Below are positions 1-9,535 of a stretch of 64,000 nucleotides of DNA, one piece after another (the first letter of the stretch is position 1; each line of letters begins with the position of its first letter). A program made the translations under genes and the position numbers. Under the pieces are notes generated by a model. It did no database searches. It saw nothing but the letters and a program-made list of their open reading frames with translations, and was not told the DNA's origin. This DNA is from JAVJSU01 sp040219275 (lineage in GTDB: Bacteria > Chloroflexota > Anaerolineae > Aggregatilineales > Phototrophicaceae): contig JAVJSU010000085.1 in the NCBI GenBank assembly GCA_040219275.1, positions 62,001 through 126,000 of the forward strand, given 5' to 3'.

Positions 1-1326
1 GGCATTCACCCCGGCACGGCGATGCTCGTCCGTCCATGCGATGGGCGCGGCGGCGATCTGTACGCCGGAAAATAAGCCATTCGGGGATTCTAAGGGTTTT
101 TGCACGTTTAACGTGGCGGGAATTTCATGATGCGCCATGCCCAGCACGACTTTAATCATGCTCGCCATGCCCGCCGCGGTCAGCAAATGCCCGACATTAC
201 TCTTCACACTGCCGATGCGTGGCAATTGCCCACCATAAAGTGCGCCGGAAAACGGTGTGCGCTCGCTGAAGAAAATCTCCATCGAGTTAAGTTCGGTTTT
301 ATCGCCAACCGTCGTTCCGCTGGCGTGGCATTCAATATATTGCACATTGCTGGGGTTCATCTCTGCATCGTCATACGCCCGTTGCATCGCCCGAACCTGT
401 CCTTTCGGGTTGGGCGTGAGGATGTGCTTACCGCGTCCATCGTTGCTCATGCCAATGCCGCTGACCACCGCGTAAATTTTATCCTTATCGCGCACGGCAT
501 CATCCAGCCGTTTAAGCGCAAACATGCCCGCGCCTTCTCCGGCAACCAGACCATCCGAGGTGCTATCTAAGGGTCGGCTGGCATTGCCTTTTTCAGGATA
601 GCCACCCAGATGCGCGAACCCTAAATTGACGAATAACGGATCTGCCGCGCTCACCGCACCCGCCAGCATCATATCCGCTTTGCCCGCTGATAGATATTTA
701 CACGCCAGACCGACAGCATACAATGACGACGCACACGCCGCATCCAGCGCGGTAAATCCACCGCCTAAGCCAAGCGCATGAGCCACTACCGCCGATGTAA
801 AGCCCGACGATAGCGCATTATCCAGATCAACAGGGTGCGCGTCGGGATAGGCGGGGAGGGCAACGTCTTCGTCTAACAAATCGCCGATTGCCGTCCCCAT
901 CACCTCACGATACACGCCGTTGTACACCTGCAACGAGGCTTGCGTCGGGAAGGACAGACTACCGAGAATCACTCCTGTGCGGGCTAGCATCGCGTGGCTA
1001 TTCAGCACATTGGCATCCGCCAGCGCCATGCGTGCCACATGCAACGACCACTTAAACGGATCGCCCAACGTTTGCAAATACTCTGCCGGAAGCGCATAAC
1101 CGGACGCGTCAAACTGAAAATCATGGATATACCCGCCATTCAAAAAATAGGAGGTATCCGGCTTCTTGCGCTGAGAATCAAAAAATACAGCCGCTTCCAC
1201 ACCGAGTTGCTCGGTGGTGGCGGGGCTAATGGTCTGTCGTCCGGCGTGGAGGTTATCCCAGAATTGCGTAATGCCATCCGCGCCGGGGAACAAACATCCA
1301 ATTCCAATAATGGCGAATTTAGTCAT
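1..1326 (-). CDS. Beta-ketoacyl synthase, PfaC-like, partial (C-terminus beyond window)
   Basis: Open from ATG at 1326 to the window edge (442 codons, no stop). The sequence starts MTKFAIIGIGCLFPGA, a typical ketosynthase N-terminus. It has the active-site motif DAACASS with Cys near residue 198, the first catalytic His in ECHASGTTVGD (Ser replaces the usual Thr/Gly of HGTGT), and the second His in SNVGHLLTAAGMAS. The insert-rich N-terminus resembles the first KS of PfaC-type PUFA synthases. It is third in a minus-strand operon behind the PfaA-like pair, so it probably supplies a condensing or chain-length domain to the same lipid. A second KS/CLF and DH domains would be expected beyond the edge but cannot be seen. 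Domain call is sure; the PfaC assignment is inference from context. Confidence 0.88.
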   Translation of the reverse strand, partial: MTKFAIIGIGCLFPGADGITQFWDNLHAGRQTISPATTEQLGVEAAVFFDSQRKKPDTSYFLNGGYIHDFQFDASGYALPAEYLQTLGDPFKWSLHVARMALADANVLNSHAMLARTGVILGSLSFPTQASLQVYNGVYREVMGTAIGDLLDEDVALPAYPDAHPVDLDNALSSGFTSAVVAHALGLGGGFTALDAACASSLYAVGLACKYLSAGKADMMLAGAVSAADPLFVNLGFAHLGGYPEKGNASRPLDSTSDGLVAGEGAGMFALKRLDDAVRDKDKIYAVVSGIGMSNDGRGKHILTPNPKGQVRAMQRAYDDAEMNPSNVQYIECHASGTTVGDKTELNSMEIFFSERTPFSGALYGGQLPRIGSVKSNVGHLLTAAGMASMIKVVLGMAHHEIPATLNVQKPLESPNGLFSGVQIAAAPIAWTDEHRRAGVNA

Positions 1327-1335
1327 AGCGTAGTC

Positions 1336-1381
1336 GTCAGTTTACAGTCTTTAGTTGTTAGTTTTTAGTTGTCAGTTGTCC
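1336..1381. repeat. Low-complexity GTTAGT/CAGTTGTCAG string
   Basis: Intergenic run of short imperfect units (cagttt, tagttgttag, tagttgtcag). A matching run lies at 24645-24702. No coding content. Confidence 0.5.
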
Positions 1382-1432
1382 ATCGCCAGAGGCTAAAGTC
1401 GCCCGGCTACGAAAAATGAGAGTCTTTTGTAG

Positions 1433-1453
1433 GGGCGAACTGCCAGTTCGCCC
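1433..1453. repeat. Family R1 palindrome, GAACT variant
   Basis: GGGCGAACT-GCC-AGTTCGCCC: perfect 9-bp arms around a 3-base centre. It sits between the KR-DH and KS genes of the Pfa operon. Same architecture as the copies at 13759, 17107, 21141, 24714, 35274, 38031 and 63287. Confidence 0.85.
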
Positions 1454-1555
1454 AATGCAGGTTCTCTATCTAAATTTTCAAACATCAACACGCGTTCCAT
1501 TACGTTTTGCTGACCGCTGATTAGCTGAAATGCTGACCTGCTAACCCGCTCTTCC

Positions 1556-3295
1556 CTATCCCAACTTCTCAGGCAGGGTGTTGCGCGTGAACAGATCATT
1601 CAAGCGCGTACTGATCGTGATTTCACCTTGCATCACCGTCATGTAAATTCTGCCCTGTTCATCATGGATGTATAGCGTCGTCACCAAGCCCGTTTCTGAC
1701 GCTTGATGAATCTCCAGCGAGACGAAAAATTCCGCGCCCCACGGCACATCGGCGAAGTGCTCCCCTCCACCTGCTTTGAGCGGCAAACTGCCTGCGCCAT
1801 AATGATATTTGGCGTAAATGCCCATGCTCTGAAAGCCGATGTCCGTCATGTAGTAATTGAAGGACTGTACCGGAAATTGCCCCTGATAATACGGCTTGAC
1901 CATCGGCAATTCACACCGCAGGGTCACTTTGTCCTTGCTGATGTTCATCACGCGCTTTACACCCTTAAAGCTAAAGTGATGGAACAGCGTGTAATCCGCA
2001 TAAAATTGTTCGCCGTCGATGTCTTCACGCACCGTCAAATCCATGCGCGGATAAATCGGCATTTCCGGGATGTGCGGGATCAGCAACAGTTGCGCCTTAT
2101 AATGAAAACGCGGCATCTTGGCATTTCTCGGCTGGCTACTGACCATCGCTTCCAGCACAATTTCGTCAGAAGATTTGCGAATCTCCTTGAGTTCCATGAT
2201 GTATTCGTCCGCCAGTTCTTCGTCGAAGATAATGCCCTTCAGCACGCGATAATCATTGAAGCTGAACGCCTTGTAGCCCGGATACAAGCCCTCGGCGGTG
2301 TTGCACATCCACGACATGCCACACACCATCGGCAAAACGGCTTTGCCATCCACCACATGATCCTGCAAAAATGGGCTGGCTTTAAGTTCCAGCTTACGAT
2401 GCAAACGATGCACGCGTAAAGTGCTATCCGGTTCGCTCGGTGGCGGAATCTTAATCCCACTGCCGACGACCACCTGCACCGCGTCATCACGTACCGATTC
2501 CAATTCTTCGATGAGCATATGTGCGCCCACATCCACCGGAATCACCTTCACGTTATGCTCGGCGAAATAGGCTTTAAGCTCCGGCGTGACCATGCCCGCG
2601 TCCCACGGTCCCCAGTTGATGGATACCACGCGGATATGCGGCGATTGTTGCTTAATCATGTGCGCGGATTTATTCAGAATTTCATTGGCGATGGCATAAT
2701 CTGCCTGCCCGACGTTGCCATAAAAGCCCGCAACGGACGAAAATAAAACGAGTGCTTGTAATTGCTCTGCGGGGATGGCGTTCAGCAGGTTTTCTAAGCC
2801 CTGCACCTTCGCAGAATAAACCGACTCAAAATCTTTTTGTGTCTTATTTTCAATGAGCTTATCCGCCAGCACACCCGCGCCGTGAATAATCCCCGTGATT
2901 TTGCCGACGCGCCCCTGTACCTCGTTGATCGCGGTCTTGACCGAATTTTCGTCGGTGATGTCCACGCTGAGATACTCGGCGGTGCCACCCACGCGCTGAA
3001 TTTCCGCCAGTGTTCCGGCGATCTCCCGCTGAGACAGCACGCCATTCGCCATTTTATTGACGGCGGGCGGGGTCGGTTTTTCGCCCTGTGCCTGTAACGC
3101 GCCCATCGCGGCTTTTTTGAGCGCGGCTTCATCCTCCACACCCACAGCCCACGCGGGGTCGGTTTCAAAGGTAGACCGTCCCAGCAAAATAAAGGTACAG
3201 CCGTAATGCGCCGCTAATTTTTCTACACAACGGGCGGTAATGCCCTTTGCGCCGCCACTGACGACAAAGACCGATGCGTTTGTAATTTTACTCAT
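1556..3295 (-). CDS. Ketoreductase-dehydratase protein (C-terminal half of a split PfaA)
   Basis: 579 aa. Residues 8-280 are the catalytic Rossmann half of a PKS ketoreductase: nucleotide loop VSGGAKGIT (residues 12-20), catalytic Ser 186/187 (FSSVAG), Tyr 200 and Asn 204 (DYAIANE). Residues about 295-575 are a double-hotdog PS-DH dehydratase: His 313 in FLQDHVVDG and an Asp in a MTDIGFQ motif. It would reduce the 3-keto group and dehydrate the ACP-bound chain. In known PfaA proteins this block follows the KR structural subdomain in the same chain. Here that subdomain ends the upstream protein (stop at 3386) and this ORF starts 90 bases later with its own ATG and a GGAGA upstream. The start directly precedes the KR glycine loop, so the two proteins must associate to make a whole KR. 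Confidence 0.9.
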   Translation of the reverse strand: MSKITNASVFVVSGGAKGITARCVEKLAAHYGCTFILLGRSTFETDPAWAVGVEDEAALKKAAMGALQAQGEKPTPPAVNKMANGVLSQREIAGTLAEIQRVGGTAEYLSVDITDENSVKTAINEVQGRVGKITGIIHGAGVLADKLIENKTQKDFESVYSAKVQGLENLLNAIPAEQLQALVLFSSVAGFYGNVGQADYAIANEILNKSAHMIKQQSPHIRVVSINWGPWDAGMVTPELKAYFAEHNVKVIPVDVGAHMLIEELESVRDDAVQVVVGSGIKIPPPSEPDSTLRVHRLHRKLELKASPFLQDHVVDGKAVLPMVCGMSWMCNTAEGLYPGYKAFSFNDYRVLKGIIFDEELADEYIMELKEIRKSSDEIVLEAMVSSQPRNAKMPRFHYKAQLLLIPHIPEMPIYPRMDLTVREDIDGEQFYADYTLFHHFSFKGVKRVMNISKDKVTLRCELPMVKPYYQGQFPVQSFNYYMTDIGFQSMGIYAKYHYGAGSLPLKAGGGEHFADVPWGAEFFVSLEIHQASETGLVTTLYIHDEQGRIYMTVMQGEITISTRLNDLFTRNTLPEKLG

Positions 3296-3327
3296 GAAAC
3301 TTTTCGTCTCCGTTGGTGCATGGCGAA

Positions 3328-3346
3328 GGGCGAGAACTTCTCGCCC
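3328..3346. repeat. Palindrome GGGCGAGAA-C-TTCTCGCCC at the PfaA split
   Basis: Perfect 9-bp arms with a single central base, in the 90-bp gap between the two halves of the split PfaA. Related in style to family R1 (GGGCGA..TCGCCC). As RNA it would form a strong hairpin between the two cistrons. Confidence 0.7.
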
Positions 3347-3385
3347 CTCAGGATATTTTGTGTGCTATTGTACCGCGTAACTGGC

Positions 3386-6300
3386 TTAGGATAAGGCGAA
3401 ATCTTCCGCGACGAGCGTCACGCGCCCATCATTGGTGTAGCCCACTTCCACCAGTAAGCGATTCGGGTCGAATAATTCCGCCGTGACTTTTTCCGCCGCC
3501 ATCGAGTCCGATAAGGCAGAGGTCAAATCAAGCGCACGGCAGAAGACATTCACCCATTCCAGATTGACCGATTTGGTCAGCCCGAACAATCCGCCAGAAA
3601 TCGCGCCGGAGCCGTTGCGTTCGGTGGTGCTGAACGCGCCATCCAGACGGGCAACGGTCATAAATGCGCCAAATCCGGCATCTGCTGAGGCGTTCAGCGA
3701 CTTTTTGAGGTGTTTCGCCAGCAGGAAGATGTGCTTCAAAATCGTCTTTTCCTGCTCGATGAACACATTGCCATTCGGTGCGCTTCCGGTCAGCGTTTTC
3801 GCCTGTGGATTAAGATGGATGAACGCTCCGATTGCGCCATATTGTGCGCTGATGCTTTCCAGCGTAGATTGCAATTGTGCCTCGGTGGTATCCGGCAACA
3901 CAACGCGATTCACGCCGTTCGCTAACGCACTTTGCGCGGGGACAACATCCTGCGGGAAGGACAACACGACGACTTTCCAACCGCGGGAGGTCAGATTTTG
4001 TGTGACTTCTGTGGTCAACGCGGTGCCGTCATCCGTCACCAGCGCGATATAGCCTTCCGGCAAGCTGGCTTCGATCCAATCTGGCTTGGGCAGATATTTC
4101 AAATGGGCGGCGTGACGCGGAATATCATGCGTCATTGTCGGCAGAACTTTCGCTGTGCCACCGTTTGTTCCATTTGTCGCGTTCGTCCCGTTAGTATGCC
4201 CGTTGGACGCACCAGCGGTTGCACCGTTGGCGGCGGGTTGATGGGTGTTCATATACTCGACGATTTCGCCGAGCGTCCGCAATTCTGCCAGTTCTTCCGG
4301 CTTGAGTTGTGGCAATTCGGGGAATTGGTCACGCATCGCGCCGAGGATTTCCACGCGCTTAATGCTATCAATGCCGAGATCAGCCTCGATGTCCATGTCG
4401 ACTTCGAGCATTTCCACCGGATAGCCCGTTTTATCGCTGACGATTTCCAGCATCGCCGTTTCGAGTGCTTCCAGACTGACTCCGCCGGATGAAGCCGGAG
4501 CAGGCGTTTCTACGGGTGTCGCTACCGGAGCAGATTGTGCAACGGGCGCAGGTTTTGCTACCGGAGCAGGCGCACTTGTCGGAGCGGGCGAGGTGGGCGG
4601 GGTCGGTGATGATCCGCCCGCGTTGTTGTGCATATAATCGACGATCTCGCCGAGCGTCCGCAATTCTGCCAGTTCTTCCGGCTTGAGTTGTGGCAATTCG
4701 GGGAATTGGTCACGCATCGCGCCCAGAATTTCCACGCGCTTGATGCTATCAATGCCGAGATCAGCTTCGATGTCCATATCTAGTTCGAGCATTTCCACCG
4801 GATAGCCCGTTTTATCGCTGACAATGTCCAGCATCGCGGTCTGCAACGCTTCCATGCTGACTCCGCCTACACTTGCAGGCGCAGACTCCGCCGGAATTGC
4901 CATAGATGCCGAGGCAATCGGTTCACCTTCGGGTGAGGGTGTCATCTGCACGGCGGGTTTTTCATACACGGGTTCAGGTGTCGCTATCGGTGCAGATTGG
5001 GCGACAGGTGCAGGCGCTGAACTTCCGCCAGCGTTGTTGTGCATGTAATCGACGATCTCGCCGAGCGTGCGTAATTCCGCCAATTCTTCCGGCTTGAGTT
5101 GTGGCAATTCGGGGAATTGATCCCGCATCGCGCCGAGGATTTCCACGCGTTTGATGCTATCAATGCCGAGATCAGCTTCGATGTCCATGTCAAGTTCGAG
5201 CATCTCCACCGGATAGCCCGTCTTGTCGCTGACAATGTCCAGCATCGCGGTCTGCAACGCTTCGATGTTGATGCCACCTGTGCTTGCGGGTGTAGATTGA
5301 GCAACAGGAGCAGGTGTTGCTACCGGAGCAGGCGTTGCTACCGGAGCAGGAGCAGGCGTTGATGCGACAGGTGCAGGCGCTGAACTTCCGCCCGCGTTGC
5401 TGTGCATGTAATCGACGATTTCGCCGAGCGTGCGTAATTCCGCCAATTCTTCCGGCTTGAGTTGCGGTAATTCCGGGAATTGGTCACGCATCGCGCCCAG
5501 AATTTCCACGCGTTTGATGCTATCAATGCCGAGGTCAGCCTCGATGTCCATGTCCAGTTCGAGCATCTCCACCGGATAGCCCGTCTTGTCGCTGACAATG
5601 TCCAGCATCGCGTTTTCCAGCGCGGCGACGGAAACACCGCCTGTTGTCGCCGGAGCAGGTGTCGCTACGGGCGCAACCACTTGAGCAGGTGCAGACGTAG
5701 CAACCGCTACCGGAGCAGGCGCAGATTGCTGTGTGCTTGTCGGTGCGGGCAAAGGTGCGACAGATGTCGCTTGCGGAGTCGGTGATGATCCACCCGCGTT
5801 GTTGTGCATATAATCGACGATCTCGCCGAGTGTCCGCAATTCTGCCAGTTCTTCCGGCTTGAGTTGTGGCAATTCGGGGAATTGGTCACGCATTGCGCCC
5901 AAAATTTCCACGCGCTTGATGCTATCAATGCCGAGATCAGCTTCGATGTCCATTTCCAGTTCGAGCATCTCTACCGGATAGCCCGTCTTGTCGCTGACAA
6001 TGTCCAGCATGGCGGTCTGCAACGCTTCAATGTTGATGCCGCTAACTTTTGCAGGCGCAACTACCGGAGCAGGCGCAGATTGTGCGACGTGGGCGGGCGG
6101 CGGGACAGGCTCGACTTTCGGCGCAATTGCTTGAATAGCTTGTGCTTTCGGCGCGGCAGGCGCAACCGGAGCGGGTAGCGTTGCCGCCTGACCATTCCCG
6201 TTGATTGTCACACTCTGACCGCGCATCTGCTGGAACAACGTTTGCGCGTATTGTGATTGACTATGCAGATAACCCTCATGCACACGCAGGGTTTCCGCTT

Positions 6301-9300
6301 GATGTTCGTGGAATGCCGCCATGCTTTGCGCTAGGCTGGCGATTTGATCGGCGCTCAGGGTGCCACTTGCCAGCGCGTTTTGCTGTTGCGCGGCGAGTTG
6401 CGTAAACACCTTGATGTAATCGGCTTGATTGGCGAGATATTGCTCATGTGCACGCAGAACATCCGCCTGTTGCTGACCAAATTCCGCCAGCGTCGCGCCC
6501 ATATCAGTCGCCGGAGCAGGTGAAGGTGTCGATGCTACCGGAGCGGCTTGTTGTGCCGGAACTTCGCGCACAACTTCCTTAATCACCTCAACCGGAACTT
6601 CTTTAATCACTTCCTTGATGACTTCGCGCACGGCACCGCCACCGGAAACCATCTGCCCGTTGTGGAGCGCATCCTGATAGGCTTGTTTGGTCTTGTCGGT
6701 GATATACATGCCACCGTGAATCTTGACGTTCATCCCTTTACGGCGTGGTTCGGGCATAGCTTCTACCTGTGCGGAGTCAATGTCATACGGGTCAATATCG
6801 CTGAGTGCGAGTCCCATCACGCGCAATTGCACCGCCGCTTCACGGAATTGACGGTCACTGTCTTTCTGACGACTGCCGTTCAGCGCGATGGCGGTATGCG
6901 GTTTATCAGCGAGGATGTCCTTCACGAGATTGGTCAACACACTGCGCGGACCAAATTCGATGAACACCTGCCCACCGGCGTTATACAGATTTTCGACTTC
7001 TTGCTGGAAGTGCACCGGGTTAAGAATATGATCGGAAAGCGTCTGCTTTATGGCAGAAGGATCATTCGCATACGGTTGGGCGCTGGCGTTGGAATACACC
7101 GGAACGCGTGGTGCGCTGAAGGTCGTTCCGGCAATCACATCCGCGAAGGGCTTCTGTGCATGACTGACCATCGGTGTGTGGAAGGCGGCGCTAACCGCGA
7201 CCTGCACCACGTTATAGCCTTTTTGCGTCAACACGGTCTTGGCATGGTTCAAATCATGTTCGCGTCCGGCGAGGATGATCTGCTTCGGCGAGTTGATATT
7301 CGCCATGTGTACACCCTGCAATCCGGCGATGTCATTCTTCAGATTGGTCACATCTCCGGTGACGGCGATCATCGTTCCCGCATCAAAATTGGGATCATCC
7401 GGCGGAGCCATCGCCAAGCCACGCGCCTTGACGAGCGCATAATACGCGTCATCGGTCAGCGCGCCTGCCGCCCAGAGTGCAGTCAATTCGCCGAAACTGT
7501 GTCCGGCGGTGAAATCTGGCTGGAATCCGGCATCCTGCAAAGTCTTGAACAGACCCGCGCTGAACGCCCCGACTGCCGGTTGCACATAATCGGTACGCTG
7601 GAGCATTTCCGCCTGTGCTTCGCGTTCTTCTTTAGTAAACACGGGCGCGGGATAGACCACATCAGATACAGTCGTTAAGCCACTCGCGCTGAAAAGCCCG
7701 TCAATCTGCTGATAACTCTCACGCATGGCGGGGAAGTTCAACGATAGTTCGCGTCCCATATCAATATATTGTGAACCCTGACCGGAGAACAACGCTACCA
7801 CTTTACCCTTAAGGTGCATGGCGTTCAGCCGGAAGAACACACCCTTCGGATGTTTCCATTCTTCCGCGTCCGGTTGCTTCTGGAGCATGTTCAATGCCGC
7901 TTTAAGCAATTCAAGCGCTTCCGCAGAATCATTCGCCACAAAACCGAGTCGCGCATTATGCGCCGGAATGGTCGCATTGCGCGAGGTACGGACGAGGTTC
8001 AGGAATTGCTTACCAGGGTCTTCGCCTTCTAAATTGGTGATGATCTCCTGCACCTTACGGGCGAGGGCATCATGCGTCGCGCCCTCAATCACCACGCTAC
8101 TCGCGGCTTTATGCAGGCGATACGGTTTCGTCTGTTCTTTGGTGTATTCTTCCATCACAAAGTGGAAGTTCGTCCCGCCGAAGCCGAAGGAACTCACACC
8201 TGCACGGCGCGGCGCACCATCGGTAATCCACGGGCGTGTCTCTGAATTGACGTACAATGGCGAGTCGTTAATCCCCAATTTCGGGTTCGGTGTATCGACG
8301 TTCAGCGTCGGCGGCAACACCTTATGATGCAACGCCAGCGCAACTTTCAGCACACCCGCGATTCCGGCGGCGGCTTTGGTATGCCCGATCTGTGATTTCA
8401 CACTACCGATGGCGACTTTTTTCTCACGCAATCCGGTGTGCTTATTAAAGAAGCGCACGATGGTCGTGGTTTCCGCCATATCTCCGGCGGCTGTCCCTGT
8501 ACCATGCGCTTCGATGAGTTGAATGTCTAAGGGGTCAAGACCTGCATCTTCGTAAGCACGGTCAAGCGCACGTTCCTGACCCTCACCACGCGGGGCGTAA
8601 ATGCTCTTATAGCGTCCATCGCTAGACGTGCCGATGCCACGAATCACCGCATAAATACGATCTCCGTCACGTTCCGCATCTTCAAGGCGCTTCATGACCA
8701 TCATGCCGATGCCCTCACCGACCATCATGCCGTCGGATTGTTCATCGAACGGACGCGGCACTTCGCCTCTGGTAAACGCCGGAGTCTTGCTAAAGCACAT
8801 ATACATGAAGATCGAGTTATCGGTGTCCACACCGCCCGTAATCATCATGTCGCTACGCCCTTCGATGAGGTCACTCACCGCGAGCTTCATCGCGCCCATC
8901 GAACTGGCACAGGCGGCATCCACCACACAATTCATCCCGCCTAAGTCAAGACGGTTGGCGATACGTCCGGCGATGACGTTGCCCAGCATACCGGGGAAGC
9001 TGTTTTCTTCCCAGTGGATATAGGCTTTCTTCATTTTGCCGATCAGCATTTCCGTGTCGTCGGCGCTCACACCGGAGTTCGTCAGCACATCACGCCACAC
9101 CGGATACTGCAAACGGGCAGTCAGCGGGGTAATCAATTTCTGACCACCACCCACACCCAGCACCACGCCGGTACGATCACGCACTTCGGCTGTGGTATCC
9201 CCATAACCCGCGTCGATCATGGCATCACGCGCCACAACCAGCGAGATCATTTGCGATACATCGGTCACTTCGAGGATATTCGGCGGTAGACCAAATTCCA

Positions 9301-9535
9301 TCGGATCAAAGTCGATTTCAGGCAAAAAGCCGCCACGCTTACAATAGGTTTTATCCGGCGCGGTGGGATCGGGATCATAATAATCGTCGATCTTCCAGCG
9401 CGATTCAGGTACATCGTGGATGCAATCCGCCTTCTGAACAATGTTGTCCCAGAACTCGCGGATATTAGTGGCATCCGGCATTACCGCCGCCATCCCTACA
9501 ATTGCAATCGGGGTCTCGTGCAGTCTACGAACCAT
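3386..9535 (-). CDS. PfaA-like multidomain synthase, KS-AT-ACPx5 plus KR structural subdomain
   Basis: 2049 aa. KS at about 8-465 (Cys 209 in DAACASS, His 344 in EAHGTGT, His 385 in IGHTKAA). Malonyl-type AT at about 575-900 (GQGSQ at 585, GHSFG with Ser 680, His 786). A charged repeat EVIKEV at 970-993 is followed by two related helical units (RAHEQYLANQADY near 1028 and RVHEGYLHSQSQY near 1084). Five tandem ACPs carry phosphopantetheine serines in GIDSIKR at 1205, 1339, 1460, 1597 and 1724, separated by Pro/Ala linkers. From 1800 to the end is the structural (non-catalytic) half of a KR, including LDGAFST and GGLFGLTKSVNLEW. The catalytic KR half is encoded by the next gene. First gene of the operon; GAGGT lies 6 bases before the ATG. 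Product is probably a long-chain polyunsaturated or secondary lipid; the exact lipid is unknown. Confidence 0.95.
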   Translation of the reverse strand: MVRRLHETPIAIVGMAAVMPDATNIREFWDNIVQKADCIHDVPESRWKIDDYYDPDPTAPDKTYCKRGGFLPEIDFDPMEFGLPPNILEVTDVSQMISLVVARDAMIDAGYGDTTAEVRDRTGVVLGVGGGQKLITPLTARLQYPVWRDVLTNSGVSADDTEMLIGKMKKAYIHWEENSFPGMLGNVIAGRIANRLDLGGMNCVVDAACASSMGAMKLAVSDLIEGRSDMMITGGVDTDNSIFMYMCFSKTPAFTRGEVPRPFDEQSDGMMVGEGIGMMVMKRLEDAERDGDRIYAVIRGIGTSSDGRYKSIYAPRGEGQERALDRAYEDAGLDPLDIQLIEAHGTGTAAGDMAETTTIVRFFNKHTGLREKKVAIGSVKSQIGHTKAAAGIAGVLKVALALHHKVLPPTLNVDTPNPKLGINDSPLYVNSETRPWITDGAPRRAGVSSFGFGGTNFHFVMEEYTKEQTKPYRLHKAASSVVIEGATHDALARKVQEIITNLEGEDPGKQFLNLVRTSRNATIPAHNARLGFVANDSAEALELLKAALNMLQKQPDAEEWKHPKGVFFRLNAMHLKGKVVALFSGQGSQYIDMGRELSLNFPAMRESYQQIDGLFSASGLTTVSDVVYPAPVFTKEEREAQAEMLQRTDYVQPAVGAFSAGLFKTLQDAGFQPDFTAGHSFGELTALWAAGALTDDAYYALVKARGLAMAPPDDPNFDAGTMIAVTGDVTNLKNDIAGLQGVHMANINSPKQIILAGREHDLNHAKTVLTQKGYNVVQVAVSAAFHTPMVSHAQKPFADVIAGTTFSAPRVPVYSNASAQPYANDPSAIKQTLSDHILNPVHFQQEVENLYNAGGQVFIEFGPRSVLTNLVKDILADKPHTAIALNGSRQKDSDRQFREAAVQLRVMGLALSDIDPYDIDSAQVEAMPEPRRKGMNVKIHGGMYITDKTKQAYQDALHNGQMVSGGGAVREVIKEVIKEVPVEVIKEVVREVPAQQAAPVASTPSPAPATDMGATLAEFGQQQADVLRAHEQYLANQADYIKVFTQLAAQQQNALASGTLSADQIASLAQSMAAFHEHQAETLRVHEGYLHSQSQYAQTLFQQMRGQSVTINGNGQAATLPAPVAPAAPKAQAIQAIAPKVEPVPPPAHVAQSAPAPVVAPAKVSGINIEALQTAMLDIVSDKTGYPVEMLELEMDIEADLGIDSIKRVEILGAMRDQFPELPQLKPEELAELRTLGEIVDYMHNNAGGSSPTPQATSVAPLPAPTSTQQSAPAPVAVATSAPAQVVAPVATPAPATTGGVSVAALENAMLDIVSDKTGYPVEMLELDMDIEADLGIDSIKRVEILGAMRDQFPELPQLKPEELAELRTLGEIVDYMHSNAGGSSAPAPVASTPAPAPVATPAPVATPAPVAQSTPASTGGINIEALQTAMLDIVSDKTGYPVEMLELDMDIEADLGIDSIKRVEILGAMRDQFPELPQLKPEELAELRTLGEIVDYMHNNAGGSSAPAPVAQSAPIATPEPVYEKPAVQMTPSPEGEPIASASMAIPAESAPASVGGVSMEALQTAMLDIVSDKTGYPVEMLELDMDIEADLGIDSIKRVEILGAMRDQFPELPQLKPEELAELRTLGEIVDYMHNNAGGSSPTPPTSPAPTSAPAPVAKPAPVAQSAPVATPVETPAPASSGGVSLEALETAMLEIVSDKTGYPVEMLEVDMDIEADLGIDSIKRVEILGAMRDQFPELPQLKPEELAELRTLGEIVEYMNTHQPAANGATAGASNGHTNGTNATNGTNGGTAKVLPTMTHDIPRHAAHLKYLPKPDWIEASLPEGYIALVTDDGTALTTEVTQNLTSRGWKVVVLSFPQDVVPAQSALANGVNRVVLPDTTEAQLQSTLESISAQYGAIGAFIHLNPQAKTLTGSAPNGNVFIEQEKTILKHIFLLAKHLKKSLNASADAGFGAFMTVARLDGAFSTTERNGSGAISGGLFGLTKSVNLEWVNVFCRALDLTSALSDSMAAEKVTAELFDPNRLLVEVGYTNDGRVTLVAEDFALS

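Noticed and set aside
1433..1453. R1 palindromes as factor-independent terminators
   Set aside because: Stems are strong, but no copy is followed by a T-run and one is inside a gene; kept as repeats instead.
1703..2419. 238-aa plus-strand open frame
   Set aside because: Antisense to the KR-DH gene, whose catalytic motifs are complete; His/Arg-rich shadow.
4240..6045. Regular repeats of about 360-410 bp that could suggest a repeat array or CRISPR
   Set aside because: They are the five ACP domains of one open reading frame; the repeats are long and coding.
6548..7678. 376-aa open frame on the plus strand
   Set aside because: Lies wholly antisense to the AT domain of the Pfa gene; the protein is His/Arg-rich with no domain. 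It is a shadow of a high-GC coding strand.
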